Shown: positions 47,707-47,975 of the stretch, in pieces
How positions within the stretch are numbered: the stretch's first letter is position 1
Layout: every line of letters begins with the position of its first letter
Assembly (NCBI GenBank): GCA_035549195.1
Contig: DASZRK010000036.1
Span: 1 to 47,975 of the forward strand
Direction: 5' to 3'
DNA: 47,975 nt
Source: a bacterium
GTDB lineage: Bacteria > Oederibacteriota > Muellerivitia > Muellerivitales > Muellerivitaceae
The notes under the pieces: model-generated
Seen by the model: the letters and a program-made list of their open reading frames with translations, nothing else
Told to the model about the DNA's origin: nothing
Database searches by the model: none
Made by a program: the position numbers and the translations under genes

Positions 47707-47975
47707 GCGCCCCACCCGGCTCATCCTCTTCGACCTCGACGGGACCCTTACCTATGGCATTTCCACCACCCGGTTCCTCTTCCGCCGGGCCGGGGACGAG
47801 GCCTTTTTCGAATACCTGGAACAGGAATGGTTGAAGGACCGGATGGACCACCTGACCCTGGCGAAAAGGGTCACGAAAAAAATGACGGGTTGGCGGGTAC
47901 GGGACCTGGAGAGGAGCCTGCATCTCATCCCGAAGATCCGTGGGATCGCCCGGACCGTCCGGGCCTTGAAGAAGC
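47705..47975 (+). CDS. HAD-superfamily hydrolase, N-terminal part (cut by window end)
   Basis: The visible 90 residues open with LRPTRLILFDLDGTLTYGIST. DLDGT is HAD motif I with the nucleophilic Asp, and the following helical cap (RFLFRRAGDEAFFEYLEQEW) suggests a HAD-IB, phosphoserine-phosphatase-like enzyme. The start is uncertain: a TTG at 47705 falls in the T-tract of the preceding terminator, with AAAGG about 9 nt before it. A broken copy of the same 5' region lies at 32273-32343 after giant 1. Confidence 0.7.
   Translation, partial: MRPTRLILFDLDGTLTYGISTTRFLFRRAGDEAFFEYLEQEWLKDRMDHLTLAKRVTKKMTGWRVRDLERSLHLIPKIRGIARTVRALKK

Overview
The window reads as a chromosomal segment of a GC-rich, double-membrane (Gram-negative type) bacterium. 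It holds no rRNA or tRNA, so I cannot place it taxonomically. Outer-membrane beta-barrels, a lipoprotein, long Thr/Pro-rich surface proteins and C-terminal FlgD-like/type IX-like sorting domains suggest an uncultured lineage with a type IX secretion (T9SS)-like export route. A futalosine-pathway enzyme (mqnD) implies menaquinone respiration.

Layout. 1-910: 3' end of a Thr/Pro-rich surface protein ending in a cupredoxin domain. 1008-20059: ordinary mixed metabolism in short operons: mqnD, a GIY-YIG protein, a Nudix-DUF309 fusion, an outer-membrane TPR protein, queG and a membrane partner, mtnB-mtnD, an SRPBCC protein, a MoeB-rhodanese fusion, a DUF1223 thioredoxin-like protein, galK with a nucleotidyltransferase, a three-gene DUF4149/acyltransferase/lipoprotein operon, a ferredoxin, bcp, and a degenerate enhancer-binding-protein relative. 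20262-21521: icd.

21678-47631 is the notable part, with every gene on the + strand. Module A (NHL-FlgD protein, PorV-like barrel with TPR, ECF sigma, anti-sigma) is followed by a 2052-residue surface protein. Module B carries the same four families in a different order (sigma, anti-sigma, PorV-TPR, NHL-FlgD) and is followed by two more giants of 1659 and 1768 residues. One giant carries a complete sedolisin (S53) protease. Another carries a CBM3-like cellulose-binding module. All three end in a near-identical FlgD/T9SS-like C-terminal domain.

By eye I find a shared promoter-like motif, GGAATAA(A/G) or GGAATATT, then 13-15 nt, then CAC. It lies 70-105 nt upstream of both sigma genes and of all three giant genes, so it looks like an ECF regulon that controls itself and its exported cargo. 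Both anti-sigma factors end in a periplasmic FlgD-like domain resembling the cargo C-terminal domain, which suggests that export of cargo could be sensed by mimicry (inference).

32238-32663, between the modules, is a scar: a terminator and the decayed start of a HAD-hydrolase gene (its intact counterpart starts at 47705), joined directly to a nearly identical copy of the last 264 bp of icd. This is the junction expected from tandem duplication of an 11,086-bp unit running from inside icd to inside the HAD gene.
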